Origin: Salvelinus alpinus
Lineage: Eukaryota; Chordata; Actinopteri; Salmoniformes; Salmonidae
Length of the DNA stretch: 64,000 nt
Direction: 5' to 3'
NCBI RefSeq assembly: GCF_045679555.1
Contig: NC_092090.1
Location: 28,265,702-28,329,701 of the forward strand
Made by a program: the position numbers and the translations under genes. Below, piece by piece: positions 1 to 11,976 of the stretch (positions within the stretch are counted from its first letter, which is position 1; the number at the start of each line of letters is the position of its first letter). The notes beneath the pieces were generated by a model, which worked only from the letters and a program-made list of their open reading frames with translations, did not search any database and was not told where the DNA came from.

Positions 1-240
1 TGATTGTTTTGTCACAAACTGAAATTAGGCTATTAGAATTTCAGCAACCAAGAAATGGCGGAGCGATTTCTGCATAGTGCATGTTTAAATGCATGAATTT
101 AAATATTTGTAAATACACTTGTCTGTGTATTTCAGTATTTTCAAATACATGCCAATATTCAACTACTTATATTTTCTAAGAAAACATATTCAAATACTTA
201 CTTTGAAATGTTTTTGGAAGTAATTGAAATACCCTAAATA

Positions 241-1693
241 AACTCAGCAAAAAAAGAATCGTCCCTTTTTCAGGACCCTGTCTTTCAAAGATAATTAATT
301 TGTAAAAATCCAACTAACAGATCTTCATTGTAAAGGGTTTAAACACCGTTTCCCGTGCTTGTTCAATGAACCATAAACAATTAATGAACATGCACCTGTG
401 GAACGGTCGTTTAGACACTAACAGCTTACAGATGGTAAGCAATTAAGGTCACAGTTTTGAAAACTTAGGACACTAAAGAGGCCTTTCTACTGTATTCTTT
501 TACTGAAAAATACCAAAAGAAGATGCCCAGGTTCCCTGCTCATCTGCGTGAAAGTGCCTTAGGCATTCTGCAAGGAGGCATGAGGACTGCAGATGTGGCT
601 AGGGCAATAAATTGCAATGTCCGTACTGTGAGACGCCTAAGACAGCGCTACAGGGAGACAGGATGGACAGCTGATCGTCCTCGCAGTGGCAGACAACGTG
701 TAACAACACCTGCACAGGATCGGTACATCTGAACATCACACCTGCGGGACAGGTACAGGATGGCAACAACAACTGCCCGAGTTACACTAGGAACGCACAA
801 TCTCTCCATCAGAGCTCAGACTGTCCGCAATAGGCTGAGAGAGGCTGGACTGAGGGCTTGTAGGCCTGTTGTAAGGCAGGTCCTCACCAGACATCACCGG
901 CAACAACATCACCTATGGGCACAAACCCACTGTCGCTGGACCAGACAGGACTGGCAAAAAGTGCTCTTCACTGACGAGTCACAGTTTTGTCTCACCAGGG
1001 GTGATGGTCGGATTCGCGTTTATCGTCAATGGAATGAGCATTACACCGATGCCTGTACTCTGGAGTGGGATCGATTTGGAGGTGGAGGGTCCGTCATGGT
1101 CTGGGACGGTTTGTCACAGCATCATTGGACTGAGCTTGTTGTCATTGCAGGCAATCTCAACGCTGTGCGTTACAGGGAAGACATCCTCCTCCCTCATATG
1201 GTAACCTTCCTGCAGGCTCATCCAGCATGACAATACCACCAGCCATACTGCTCGTTCTGTACGTGATTTCCTGCAAGACAGGAATGTCAGTGTTCTGCAA
1301 TGGCCAGCGAAGAGCCCGGCTCGCAATCCCATTGAGCATGTCTGGGACGTGTTGGATCGGAGGGTGAGGGCTATTCCCCCCAGAAATGGTGGAAGAGTGG
1401 GGTAACATCTCACAGCAAGAACTGGCAAATCTGGTGCAGTCCATGAGGAGGAGATGCACTGCAGTACTTAATGCAGCTGTGGGCTACACCAGATACTGAC
1501 TGTTACTTTTTACCCCCCCCCCCCCTTGTTCAGAGACACATTATTCAATTTCTGTTAGTCATATGTCTGTGGAACTTGTTCAGTTTATGTCTCAGTTGTT
1601 GAGTCTTATGTTCATACAAATATTTACACATGTTAAGTTTGCTGAAAATAAACGCAGTTGACAGTGAGAGGACGTTACTTTTTTTGCTGAGTT
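241..1693 (+). mobile_element. Tc1/mariner-type DNA transposon, nearly full length
   Basis: The ends are inverted repeats: 'aactcagcaaaaaaagaa' on the left, and its complement ending 'tttttgctgagtt' on the right. The element is flanked by TA at 239-240 and at 1694-1695, the expected Tc1 target duplication. Inside lies a transposase reading frame on the plus strand (523-1499). The length, about 1.45 kb, is usual for fish Tc1 elements. It sits inside an older MITE. Confidence 0.9.
523..1499 (+). pseudogene. Tc1 transposase, broken
   Basis: Residues from MPRFPAHLRESALGI onward form the paired-like helix-turn-helix DNA-binding half (TADVARAINCNVRTVRRL). A stop at about 730 interrupts the frame, which resumes as TTTARVTLGTHN...QTVRNRLREAG. 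The catalytic half shows the first Asp in LFTDESQF and the GGGSVMVW block. After about 1228 a short deletion shifts the frame. The QHDN and NPIEHVWD blocks that carry the second Asp and the Glu (DD34E type) are still readable in another frame, up to a TGA at 1497-1499. At least one stop and one frameshift make the copy non-autonomous. Confidence 0.88.
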
Positions 1694-1918
1694 TAGTATT
1701 TGAACCAATGATGTGTAGAAATCCAGGACTGTGGATAATATGTAATGGCCAATGAGAGGCTTTGAGGCCTCCGGCAACCATATTGGCACTCCCCAGAAGG
1801 AGCAGTCGTCGATAGGAAATAATGGAATTCTACAGCAATTCAATAAATTACATATTTTTATAGCATTTCTTTGTTGTAGTGGGTTCAATAACATTAGTAC
1901 CACTAAAAAATATATTAA

Positions 1919-3748
1919 CCTCTAATTCCTCCCAAACCCAGATCCGGGAGCACCCCCCACAGTAAAAAAGCTGACTAGCATAGCCTAGCATAGCGTCACA
2001 AGTAAATACTAGCATCTAAATATCATTAAATCACAAGTCCAAGACACCAGATGAAAGATACACATCTTGTGAATCCAGCCATCATTTCTGATTTTTAAAA
2101 TGTTTTACAGGGAAGACACAATATGTAAATCTATTAGCTAACCACGTTAGCAAAAGACACCACTTTTTTTACTCCACCAGTTTTTTACTCCATCAGTAGC
2201 CAGCACTAATTCGACCAAATAAAGATATAAATAGCCACTAACCAAGAAACAACTTCATAAGATGACAGTCTGATAACATATTTATTGTATAGCATATGTT
2301 TTTTTAGAAAAATGTGCATATTTCAGGTATAAATCACAGTTCTACATTGCAGCTGCAATCTGAAATAGTGCCGAAGCTGCCAGAATAATTACAGAGACCA
2401 ACGTCAAATACCTAATTACTCATCTTAAAACATTTCTGAAAAATACACAGCGTACAGCAAATGAAAGCCCAACATCTTGTGAATCCAGCCAATATGTCAG
2501 ATTTTTTAAGTGTTTTACAGCGAAAACACAATATAGCATTATATTAGCTTAGCACAATAGCCAGAAACACAAGCAATTTACCAGCAGCACAGGTTAGCGA
2601 TCGTAACAATACAGCAAAAGATATATAATTTTTGACTAACCTTGATATACTTCGTCAGATGACAGTCCTGTAACATCATATTACACAATGCATATAGGTT
2701 TTGTTCGAAAATGTGCATATTTAGCACCACAAATCGTGGTTATACAATGTGATGAGTGGCAACAGGTCATGCATTCTGGCCGGCGCCATCTTGGAAAGGC
2801 ACCTAAGTTTACGATTATTTATCGATTAGATTGACTAAAAAATACAGGTTGGACAGCAAATGAAAGATGCATTAGTTATTAATGCAACCGCTGAGTTAGA
2901 TTTTTAAAATTAACGTTACTAGACATACAGTGTGCGTTACAGCCAGACTAGTGCCGCAATAACGGCGGACAAATGCGTTTACATTTTTCCACATAAATAC
3001 GGAATAACATCATAAATAGTTCTTACTTTTGGACGAGCTTCCATCAGAATCTTGGGCAAGGTGTCCTTTGTCCAAAAGAATCGTTGCTTGGTTGTAAAAC
3101 GTTGTCTTCAACTTCGGAATTAGCAGCTAACAATAGCTATGTGGCCACAACATTCCCAAATCCCCAAAACGCAATACTAAGGAAATTCCAAAAATAGCAA
3201 TATACTCGCATAAACTGATATAACTCGGTTTAAAATAACTTCTTTATGATGTTTCTAACACCTATATCGAATTAAATTACAGACGGATATAGCTAAGGCC
3301 GATAACTGAGCGTTTCAAAATGCCATCTTGAGGTCTTGCTTTGCGCAATGACGAACGACGAAAAGAGAGCGCACTTCGTTCCTTGGCCTTTTATAAGCTC
3401 TGAGAACTACGTAGACACTCCATTCCACTTCTCATTGGTTACTGACATCCAGGGGAAGGCGGGTGCAGTTCATGTCGACCCATAGGACACATACAGAGCT
3501 TTAAACTGATCTGAGAACAGAGCCTCGTTTTCAGACCTTCGCAGTTCCTGTCATGGATTTCGCTGCAGAAAGAGTTCTGGTTCACCCACAGACATAATTC
3601 AAACGGTTTTAGAAACTAGAGATTGTTTTCTATCCAATAGTAATAATAATATGCATATTGTACGAGCAAGAATTGAGTACGAGGCAGTTTAATTTGGGAA
3701 CGATAAATGTCCAAGTTGAAACAGCACCCCCTGTAGTGTCAAGAGGTT
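1919..3748. repeat. Unclassified interspersed repeat with TTAA flanks and about 400-bp internal periodicity
   Basis: The segment is bounded by TTAA at 1915-1918 and TTAA at 3749-3752. Its ends are short inverted matches (cctct at the left, agagg at the right), and 'gagcacccccc' near the left mirrors 'acagcacccc' read inward from the right. This would fit a non-autonomous piggyBac-type element, but that is inference. Inside, the block 'catcttgtgaatccagcc...tgttttacag' occurs at about 2063 and 2470, and a decayed third copy starts near 2857. 'gatgacagt...gtgcatattt' recurs at about 2260 and 2658. The body is therefore an internally repeated unit of about 400 bp. No coding capacity was seen. Confidence 0.6.
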
Positions 3749-3875
3749 TTAAGGAATATGTCGTTTAAAAAAAAAAAAATGTGTCATGTTCATGACACTT
3801 AATATAATTTAAACGTATGCATTAAGGTGTCTGTAGACATTAATAAATGCAGTTATATAGCTTCCCAAATATATA

Positions 3876-5439
3876 CACTGCTCAAAAAAATAAAGGGAAC
3901 ACTAAAATAACACATCCTAGATCTGAATGAACTATTCTTATTAAATACTTTTTTCTTTACATAGTTGAATGTGCTGACAACATAATCACACAAAAATTAT
4001 CAATGGAAATCAAATGTATCAACCCATGGAGGTCTGGATTTGGAGTCACACTCAAAATTAAAGTGGAAAACCACACTACAGGCTGATCCAACTTTGATGT
4101 AATGTCCTTAAAACAAGTCAAAATGAGGCTCAGTAGTGTGTGTGACCTCCACGTGCCTGTATGACCTCCCTACAACGCCTGGGCATGCTCCTGATGAGGT
4201 GGCGGATGGTCTCCTGAGGGATCTCCTCCCAGACCTGGACTAAAGCATCCGCCAACTCCTGGACAGTCTGTGGTGCAACGTGGCGTTGGTGGATGGAGCG
4301 AGACATGATGTCCCAGATGTGCTCAATTGGATTCAGGTCTGGGGAACGGGCGGGCCAGTCCATAGCATCAATGCCTTCCTCTTGCAGGAACTGCTGACAC
4401 ACTCCAGCCACATGAGGTCTAGCATTGTCTTGCATTAGGAGGAACCCAGGGCCAACCGCACCAGCATATGGTCTCACAAGGGGTCTGAGGATCTCATCTC
4501 GGTACCTAATGGCAGTCAGGCTACCTCTGGCGAGCCCATGGAGGGCTGTGCGGCCCCCAAAAGAAATGCCACCCCACACCATGACTGACCCACCGCCAAA
4601 CCGGTCATGCTGGAGGATGTTGCAGGCAGCAGAACGTTCTCCACGGCGTCTCCAGACTGCCACATGTGCTCAGTGAACCTGCTTTCATCTGTGAAGAGCA
4701 CAGGGCGCCAGTGGCGAATTTGCCAATCTTGGTGTTCTCTGGCAAATGTCAAACGTCCTGCACGGTGTTGGGCTGTAAGCACAACCCCCACCTGTGGACG
4801 TCGGGCCCTCATACCACCCTCATGGAGTTTGTTTCTGACCGTTTGAGCAGACACATGCACATTTGTGGCCTGCTGGAGGTCATTTTGCAGGGCTCTGGCA
4901 GTGCTCCTCCTGCTCCTCCTTGCACAAAGGCGGAGGTAGCGGTCCTGCTGCTGGGTTGTTGCCCTCCTACGGCCTCCTCCACGTCTCCTGATGTACTGGC
5001 CTGTCTCCTGGTAACGCCTCCATGCTCTGGACACTACGCTGACAGACACAGCAAACCTTCTTGCCACAGCTCGCATTGATGTGCCATCCTGGATGAGCTG
5101 CACTACCTGAGCCACTTGTGTGGGTTGTAGACTCCGTCTCATGCTACCACTAGAGTGAAAGCACCGCCAGCATTCAAAAGTGACCAAAACATCAGCCAGG
5201 AAGCATAGGAACTGAGAAGTGGTCTGTGGTCACCACCTGCAGAACCACTCCTTTATTGGGGGTGTCTTGCTAATTGCCTATAATTTCCATCTGTTGTCTA
5301 TTCCATTTGCACAACAGCATGTGAAATTTATTGTCAATCAGTGTTGCTTCCTAAGTGGACAGTTTGATTTCACAGAAGTGTGATTGACTTGGAGTTACAT
5401 TGTGTTGTTTAAGTGTTCCCTTTATTTTTTTGAGCAGTG
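3876..5439 (-). mobile_element. Tc1/mariner-type DNA transposon, full length, second family
   Basis: The inverted terminal repeats are 'cactgctcaaaaaaataaag' on the left and its near-exact complement ending 'tttttgagcagtg' on the right. TA duplications lie at 3874-3875 and 5440-5441. Length is 1,564 bp. The transposase is read on the minus strand (4130-5187). The ends are almost identical to each other and the transposase has very few lesions, so this is the best preserved transposon in the window. Confidence 0.93.
4130..5187 (-). pseudogene. Tc1 transposase, near intact with one frame change
   Basis: The N-terminal part (223 codons from 5187; the natural start is probably the Met at 5142, MRRSLQPTQ) holds two helix-turn-helix units ([18 protein letters not shown] and the RRSTARALQ region) and the first catalytic Asp in VLFTDESRF. 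The frame changes at about 4,610-4,680. The C-terminal part (4130-4663) continues with [14 protein letters not shown], the second Asp in LMQDNARPH and the Glu in SPDLNPIEHIWD, ending GGHTHY. The family is usually about 340 aa, so nearly all of it is present. One shift separates it from an open reading frame. Confidence 0.9.
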
Positions 5440-5441
5440 TA

Positions 5442-7583
5442 ATTTTTTTAACAATGGAGGAGTACCAAAATAGCTGCACGGTTGCTTCAAAACAGCACCC
5501 CCCTGTAAGTCATTTAGGGTTAATACATATCATTAATTTGAACCCAGGTCTGTTAAAGGGACAGGGGGTTAGGGGTCACAGGAAAGCACAGCAGCACGTA
5601 AAATACGTAGGATTGAGCAAAGATTGTGATTTCTGACTTGTAACCTCAGCAGCAGTCGAGGCAGTGACACTGGTGACTTGATTACAGAAAGGAGACAGAC
5701 AGTAATGTCATTCAGGCACGGTGGCCTTTAAGTTGACCACTTAGAGGTGAACAAGTCTTGAAAATGGTGGTGCAGACTGCCTGTTTGCACAGTCTATGCG
5801 GTGTTGTAAATCAGAACACTATCGGAAAATTCTGAGCATACCGTGAAGGCCTGAGGCAGTGCTTAGAAGCTTTACTTCCAGTTGATGTCAAACATGTCAG
5901 TGCATTGATGTGTGTGTGTGTGTTTGAAAGGAGTGTGTGTAAATGGCAGCTTATGTGTGTATGCAGCATGGGAGACTTTAAAAACTTAGTGACGTGGGTG
6001 TGTAGTGGGGATTTGACAGCAGGGAGTGATCGTCGGTCACCCCCGTCTGCCAGAGAGCCAGAACACTCAATGCTAGCAGCAGCTGCTTGGCTCAACTCCA
6101 GTCCTCCAGACTCAGCCATTGAGTACCAGACCAGAGAGTCTACTCCAACACACACCCTCCAGACAGTGCCACAGAGAGCAGGGCCACAGAGAGCAGGGCC
6201 ACAGAGCAACGGTTAAGCATCAGCCTCACCCAGTTATTGTTATTGTGATCCCCTGCCGATGGCAATAGCTCCAAAAGATGACGTTGGAGAGGGCAACTCT
6301 GTATGCACCTTGAGTGTAGCAGAGAGTACACACTGTTAAGCTCTCAATTACAGCTGTGCTGCGGAGAACAACCAACCAGACAGCAGGAGTGACGCAGGAG
6401 CAGCTCAGGGACCACAGGGAGCTCTCATTACCCTCAATGCCTCCTCTGAGGACCACTGGAGTGGATGTGGATGGAGCCGGGAGAAGACTAATGGCTAATG
6501 CATCCCCCTTTCCTCCCCATCCCCAATGTGCACGAGTCCTGTCATCATTGTTGATTAGGGCACCGCCTCTTTGTCTGCATCTGTGTCCTTCGTTGGGGCC
6601 TGCCCAGTGAATTATCACTAAACATCCTGATCCTAGGATGGAGTTTCGTATCTACACTAATATATCCAGATTTCCTCTCAGGTCTTGAGCCTTACACTAC
6701 TTTATGTCTCCTGTCACCACAGAGACTCGCACAGCTCTCAACGCACCCCTTGTCTGTGCCAGCGCGCAACCCATATGTGCAGAGCTAGGGTTACAGTTTT
6801 TTTTTAAAGCTCCTCCTGTATTCACCAAGGAATGTGACCGAAAAGGACTCAGTCTAACAACCACACAGTCAGGAATGTCTGAAGCAACCAGCACCCTTCC
6901 TGGTGGAGAGTTTCCTACTGTGGTAGAGAGTTGAGCTAAAGGAGAGGCTACTCTCTATAGCTGGGTGTGTCTGGTGTACTAGGGACTGTGGTGGGGCTGG
7001 AGAATGGAGATGGCAGCCTACTCTGCCTCAACACGAGTCATTGCCGCATGCCCTTACTCAGTGTTTCTCAGCCAAAATCATACAAGTGTGAAGTGTACAC
7101 TCCAAGTGTTACTTCTAGTAGTATACTATATCAACATGGTAATGACTCATTTCAGTTGTATGATCTTGACTGGGTGCTGTTAAATCCCTAGAAGATAGGA
7201 CACCAATGAATCATCTTTCCAGGAAATAGGCAACAGTATATCAATGAGCAACCGAGCTGACTTTAAAAGCAGCTAAGTCTCAGAGGATGGAAGATCGTTC
7301 AGCCTGAACGCCACAGGAATTTCCTCCTTTCACTGGATTCCACAGCTCCATTGTCCAGAACCTTCACTGGTTCACTTACCGGCTGGTGTTAGAAAACTAC
7401 AAAAACACGCTCACATGCTCACTTACTCTTTCGCTACACAGATGTGTCTAATTAAAAACAGGACACTGACTTGAAAATGGCACACAAAGAGCCATTATTC
7501 TATGCCAGGAGTATACAACTCTTACCCTACGAGGTCCGGAGCCTGCTGGTTTTCTATTCTACCTGATAATTAATTGCATGCAC
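5442..7583. other. Gene-free stretch
   Basis: I see no exon or recognisable mobile element here. There is a short GT run near 5910-5925 and moderately GC-rich sequence around 6,000-6,600. The open frames on both strands are short, carry no family motif and have no clean splice sites around them. Confidence 0.5.
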
Positions 7584-7601
7584 GGGGGGGGGGGGGGGGG
7601 G
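7584..7601. repeat. Poly-G run (18 G)
   Basis: An uninterrupted run of 18 G. Such runs are common in salmonid DNA and often mark assembly uncertainty. Confidence 0.95.
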
Positions 7602-8043
7602 CACAGTGGAACAAGCTTCGAAGTCCAGATTTTAATTTGAGGGTTCTATGCCATTTACCAGTTTCTCCTTTTTAGAAAAAAGGTATTATCCTTCTCATGG
7701 CATTAATTTACACATCAGAGCAGTAGCATACATTACTCTCGATACAGTTGTTATAGTCCTCTTTCCTAATTGTATCACCTCTCACAAGAATGGCTTGTTT
7801 GGAATGAAAACCATGCCTACAGTAGGAGTGATGTCATGGAAAGATTCTGAGCTATGCAGGTACTGTATGAGTTGTAATAACATCCCCCCCTGTCTCTCAA
7901 CCACCTGTGGATTACCCGGCAGTGGTTCTGACAGCATTTAAATGCCTCTAATATAAGAACATAGAAACCCAGACAACAGCATCAAGGCAACCAAGGTTGA
8001 GCAAACTTAATTTCCCCTTTCTCGGTCTCACTCTCTTTTTCCT

Positions 8044-8232
<189 letters not shown>

Positions 8233-8699
8233 CTGATTAACCCCACTTATTCTTGCATTCAGAAGCAAAAAACAGAGACATGGTTAAGTGTATTACAGAG
8301 GGGAAATATCAATAAAGCCACTAATTCACATGCATAAATCAGCTAACAATGGGACAAATGGATCTCCAAATGAATCCTGATGGCTTTTGCACACTGCATC
8401 CAAGCATGTGGGTCTACTTTCGCATCAAAATAGTCTTGCCAAGGCGAACCTTAGTCAACACCGTAGTCAACCACACACAGTCTAATTTCCTTGGCAACCG
8501 TGATTAATTTCCCTGACAACAGAGCAAGGACATCTTCAAAAAGGGAAGCTTCAACAGTCAGTCAGCCTCAGTCTTTGACAAATTATGTCATTGAAAGCAA
8601 TGATTGACGTCATTACTGGAGCACAAAATATATAAATTAATCTGTTTTCTGGATAACTCTGTTAGAAGCAGGCTATGGTTTTGTATCCAACAAGGACCA

Positions 8700-9580
8700 T
8701 AGGAGCTGATCGTGGAGTACAGGAAAAGGCGGGCCAAACAGCCCCCCATTAAATCGGCGGGGCTGTAGTGGAGCGGGTCGAGAGTTTCAAGTTCCTTGGT
8801 GTCCACATCACCAACGAACTATCATGGTCCAAACATACCAAGACAGTCGTGAAGAGGGCACAGCAAAACCTTTTCCCCCTTAGGAGACTGAAAAGATTTG
8901 GCATGGGTCCCCAGATCCTAAAAGGTTCTACAGCTGCACCATCGAGAGCATCCTGACCGGTTGCATCACCGCCTGGTATGGCAACTGCTCGGCATCTGAC
9001 CGTAAGGCGCTACAGAGTGTAGTGCGAACGGCCTAGTACATCACTGGGGCCAAGCTACCTGCCATCCAGGACCTATATAATAGGCGGTGTCAGAGGAAAG
9101 CCCATAAAATTGTCAGAGACTCCAGTCACCCAAGTTATAGACTGTTTTCTCTGCTACTGCACAGCAAGTGGTACCGGAGCGCCAAGTCTAGGACCAAAAG
9201 GCTCCTCAACAGCTTCTACCCCCAAGCCATAAGACTGCTGAACAACTCATAAAATTGCCACCGGATAATTTACATTGACACCCACCCCCCGTACACTGCT
9301 GCTAATCGCTGTTTGTTTGTTACCTATGCATAGTCACTTCGCCCCCACCTACATGTACAGATTACATCAACTAGCCTGTACCCCCGCACACTGACTCCGT
9401 ACCGGTGCCCGCTGTATATCGCCTCGTTATTGTTATTGTGTGACTTTTTACTTTAGACTACTTGGTAAATATTTTCTTTTTCTTGAACTGCACTGTTGGT
9501 TAAGGGCTTGTAAGTAAGCATTTCACGGTATTATACACTTGTATTCGGCGCATGTGACAAATAAAGTTTGATTTGATGTC
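8700..9580 (+). mobile_element. 5'-truncated non-LTR retrotransposon (LINE), 3' end
   Basis: The plus strand encodes the C-terminal end of a LINE reverse-transcriptase polyprotein: ELIVEYRKRR, then VESFKFLGVHITNELSWSKH, LRRLKRFGMGPQIL, CTIESILTGCITAWYGNCSA and RLLNSFYPQAIRLLNNS. Several stops and frame changes show decay. The 3' end is 'gtgacaaataaagtttgatttga', a tail seen again at about 11,575-11,645. The clade is CR1/L2/Rex1-like by eye and was not tested. Confidence 0.85.
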
Positions 9581-9776
9581 ATTTTCAGTTCAGTCCACCA
9601 AGGTCAACTATGTTACAATAGGCTTAGAACTCCAGAGGGTTACAATACGCTTGGGACTCCAGAAGGTCAAGGAACCTAGATCACTCATACCTTGAAAAGG
9701 GGATCGACCATAGGCCAGGGGATTCAAAATAGCAAGGGCATTTTTATAGCTAAAGGTTGTGCTTTGTCAGCTGGAA

Positions 9777-9957
9777 CAGGGTTTCCCCAAATTTAGTCCT
9801 GGGGCCCTCCCTTGGTTTTTGCCCTAGCACTACACAGCTGATTCAAATAACCAACTCATCATCAAGCTTTGATTACTTGAATCGTCTATGTAGTGCTAGA
9901 GCAAAAAACAAAAAGTGCACCCAGGGTGGGCCCCAGGACCGAGTTTGGGAAACCCTG
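9777..9957. mobile_element. hAT-type MITE
   Basis: The terminal inverted repeat is CAGGGTTTCCC at the left and GGGAAACCCTG at the right. The inner arms also fold together ('agcactaca' against 'tgtagtgct'). The flanks agctggaa (9769-9776) and agcaggaa (9958-9965) match at 7 of 8 bases, the 8-bp target duplication expected of hAT elements. There is no coding capacity. Confidence 0.88.
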
Positions 9958-9965
9958 AGCAGGAA

Positions 9966-11785
9966 GACAGGACATACATTACTCATCAAGCCAACTAAGT
10001 ATTTCATGAAGATGTTCCAATTCACCTCTGACCTCACCTGAAATCAAGGCTCTTCTAGTCTCTCCACTGTCAGGTAGAGGCCAGTGCATCACATACAATT
10101 GATGACAGTCCTGGTCCTTGTGTGACTGACCTGCATGATACAGGGATGATATGTGGGGTGGTGGCCACATCTAGAGGATCCAGTTGCACGCAGGGCAAAA
10201 CACAAAAGAATCCATTCGCTCACTGTGGTGCGGTCTTCTCAAAACAATAGACCAGGCAAAGTCCATCCAATCCCAGCATCCCTTCCTGCCTCCTCCAGCT
10301 TAGGGTCAGTGTGTTCCTCACTATTCAGCCAAACAGATCCTCAACAAGCTCTCTTCAAACAGAGACCCAATCATGAAAAATCAGTCACTTACTAACCGAG
10401 CACAATGAAGGTCTGTTGAACACGTTTCCAGTCTGCAACCATCCCTCCAGCTACTGAAAACCTCGCTGTGGCATGCAAGAAATAACCATCCGAGAGAGAG
10501 CATACAGTACATCCGAACAATAAGAACAAATCATACATTACAGTCCAGGTCCATGACACAACCTGTAAGACATAATATTGCATCGTTAGACTCACTTCGT
10601 AATAATGAGAGCTTGCTAAAATACTGTAGCTAGGGGAGCTGTGAAAAGCTTGACATCATCAAATGGCACTTATCCAGTTAGGGCGCTGTCATAGGCATAA
10701 CACAATGTCCTTGAGCCGCAAGCATAAAGAACGCTAAAAAATAACAGGATCGAAAAAGAGAATAACACCCACACACAGACACACACCCACAATCATACGC
10801 TAGGCAGAAACACGCACACAGTGTAAACGCACACATTGACTCAGACTACTTACACACATGCACTGAGTTGTCATCTCTAGAGCATATGTAGAAGTATTTG
10901 TAGCCAATTGCACACGGACTGTGGACTTTAATCCATCCCAACATTTAGGTAGTGTGAGTTCGTGTTGGAATGTTTTATCGCCCAGCCGCATGACAGTGGA
11001 TTCTGATGAGTGGTTTCACACTCTGACAATAACGTGAAGAGCACTTTCTCCACTGATGGGATGGAGTACTCTAAGCACCACATCACTATAACACCCATCT
11101 ACTTCAAACGGAAGAAACAAAATGAGCCCTTGCAACAAAGACCCTTTTATGTTAGTTTACAAAAATGATGATACGGTCAAATATTTATCCTTTTTGGAAT
11201 GTGTATACCACATCAAGTCTAATCATTGAAAGATTGTGTCGTCACACTTCTCTTTCAATTATGCATGCAAGTTTTTCATTTCATACCTCCTTGCCATACT
11301 TCTTATAATGATTCATCAAGTCTATCAATTTGTTTCTGAAAAGCACATATGGTTTTTAGTCTATAGGATTCAAATAGTGAAACTGCCTTGGGGGCGTTTC
11401 GGCCTGAGTGGGAGTGTCCTCTGCTTTTCAAAAGAGGCTGCCAGTGCTCAGAATTGCAGCCTGAGACAGAGGGGCTCAGGGTAATGCTAGCTGGATGAAA
11501 TCTGTATGTAACAGCTGCTATACTGCATATTTCAATGCTACACACTTTGACATCCAAACATCTTGGAGCTAAAAACAAGCATTTCGCTGCACCTGCAATA
11601 GCATCTGCAAATCTGTGTACGCGACAAATAAACTTTGATTTGATATTTTTGTAAAACATTTAGATCTAAAGCCTATTGGAAAAGAAAATAACTGGCACAT
11701 GCAAACTAATCTGGTCCAGACTTGTTTGAAAGTGTTGAAAAGAAAGGACATCCTCCGACTGTGGGTGTGGAATTTAACTAATCTA
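9966..11785. other. Gene-free stretch with a LINE tail
   Basis: No exon was recognised on either strand. At about 11,575-11,645 the words 'caagcatttcgctgcacctg' and 'gacaaataaactttgatttg' are the 3' tail of the LINE family at 8700-9580, so a very short truncated copy lies here. Confidence 0.5.
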
Positions 11786-11976
11786 CAGTGCCGTCGGAAA
11801 ATATTCAGACTCCTTGACTTTTTCCACATTTTGTTACGCTACAGCCTTATTCTAAAATGTATTAAATAGTTTCCCCCCCCTCAGTCTACACACAATAACC
11901 CCATAATGACAAAGCAAAAACAGGTTTAGACATTTTTGCTAAAAAACTGAAATGTCACATTTACATAAGAATTCAG

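Larger units (their letters stand above)
75..1707. mobile_element. MITE (hAT-like) copy split by a Tc1 element
   Basis: The AT-rich stretch at about 75-240, full of 'caaatac' words, matches the inner part of the intact MITE at 55,972-56,226 (both contain 'tacttactttgaa' followed by 'agtaattga'). Its right end, 'gtatttgaacc', reappears at 1696 directly after the Tc1 element at 241-1693. The Tc1 therefore jumped into an older MITE. The left MITE end is poorly defined. Confidence is moderate because the similarity was judged by eye. Confidence 0.55.

Noticed and set aside
6140-6618. Overlapping frames on both strands that looked like a small gene
   Set aside because: No conserved motif, no clean splice sites, and frames on opposite strands overlap fully.
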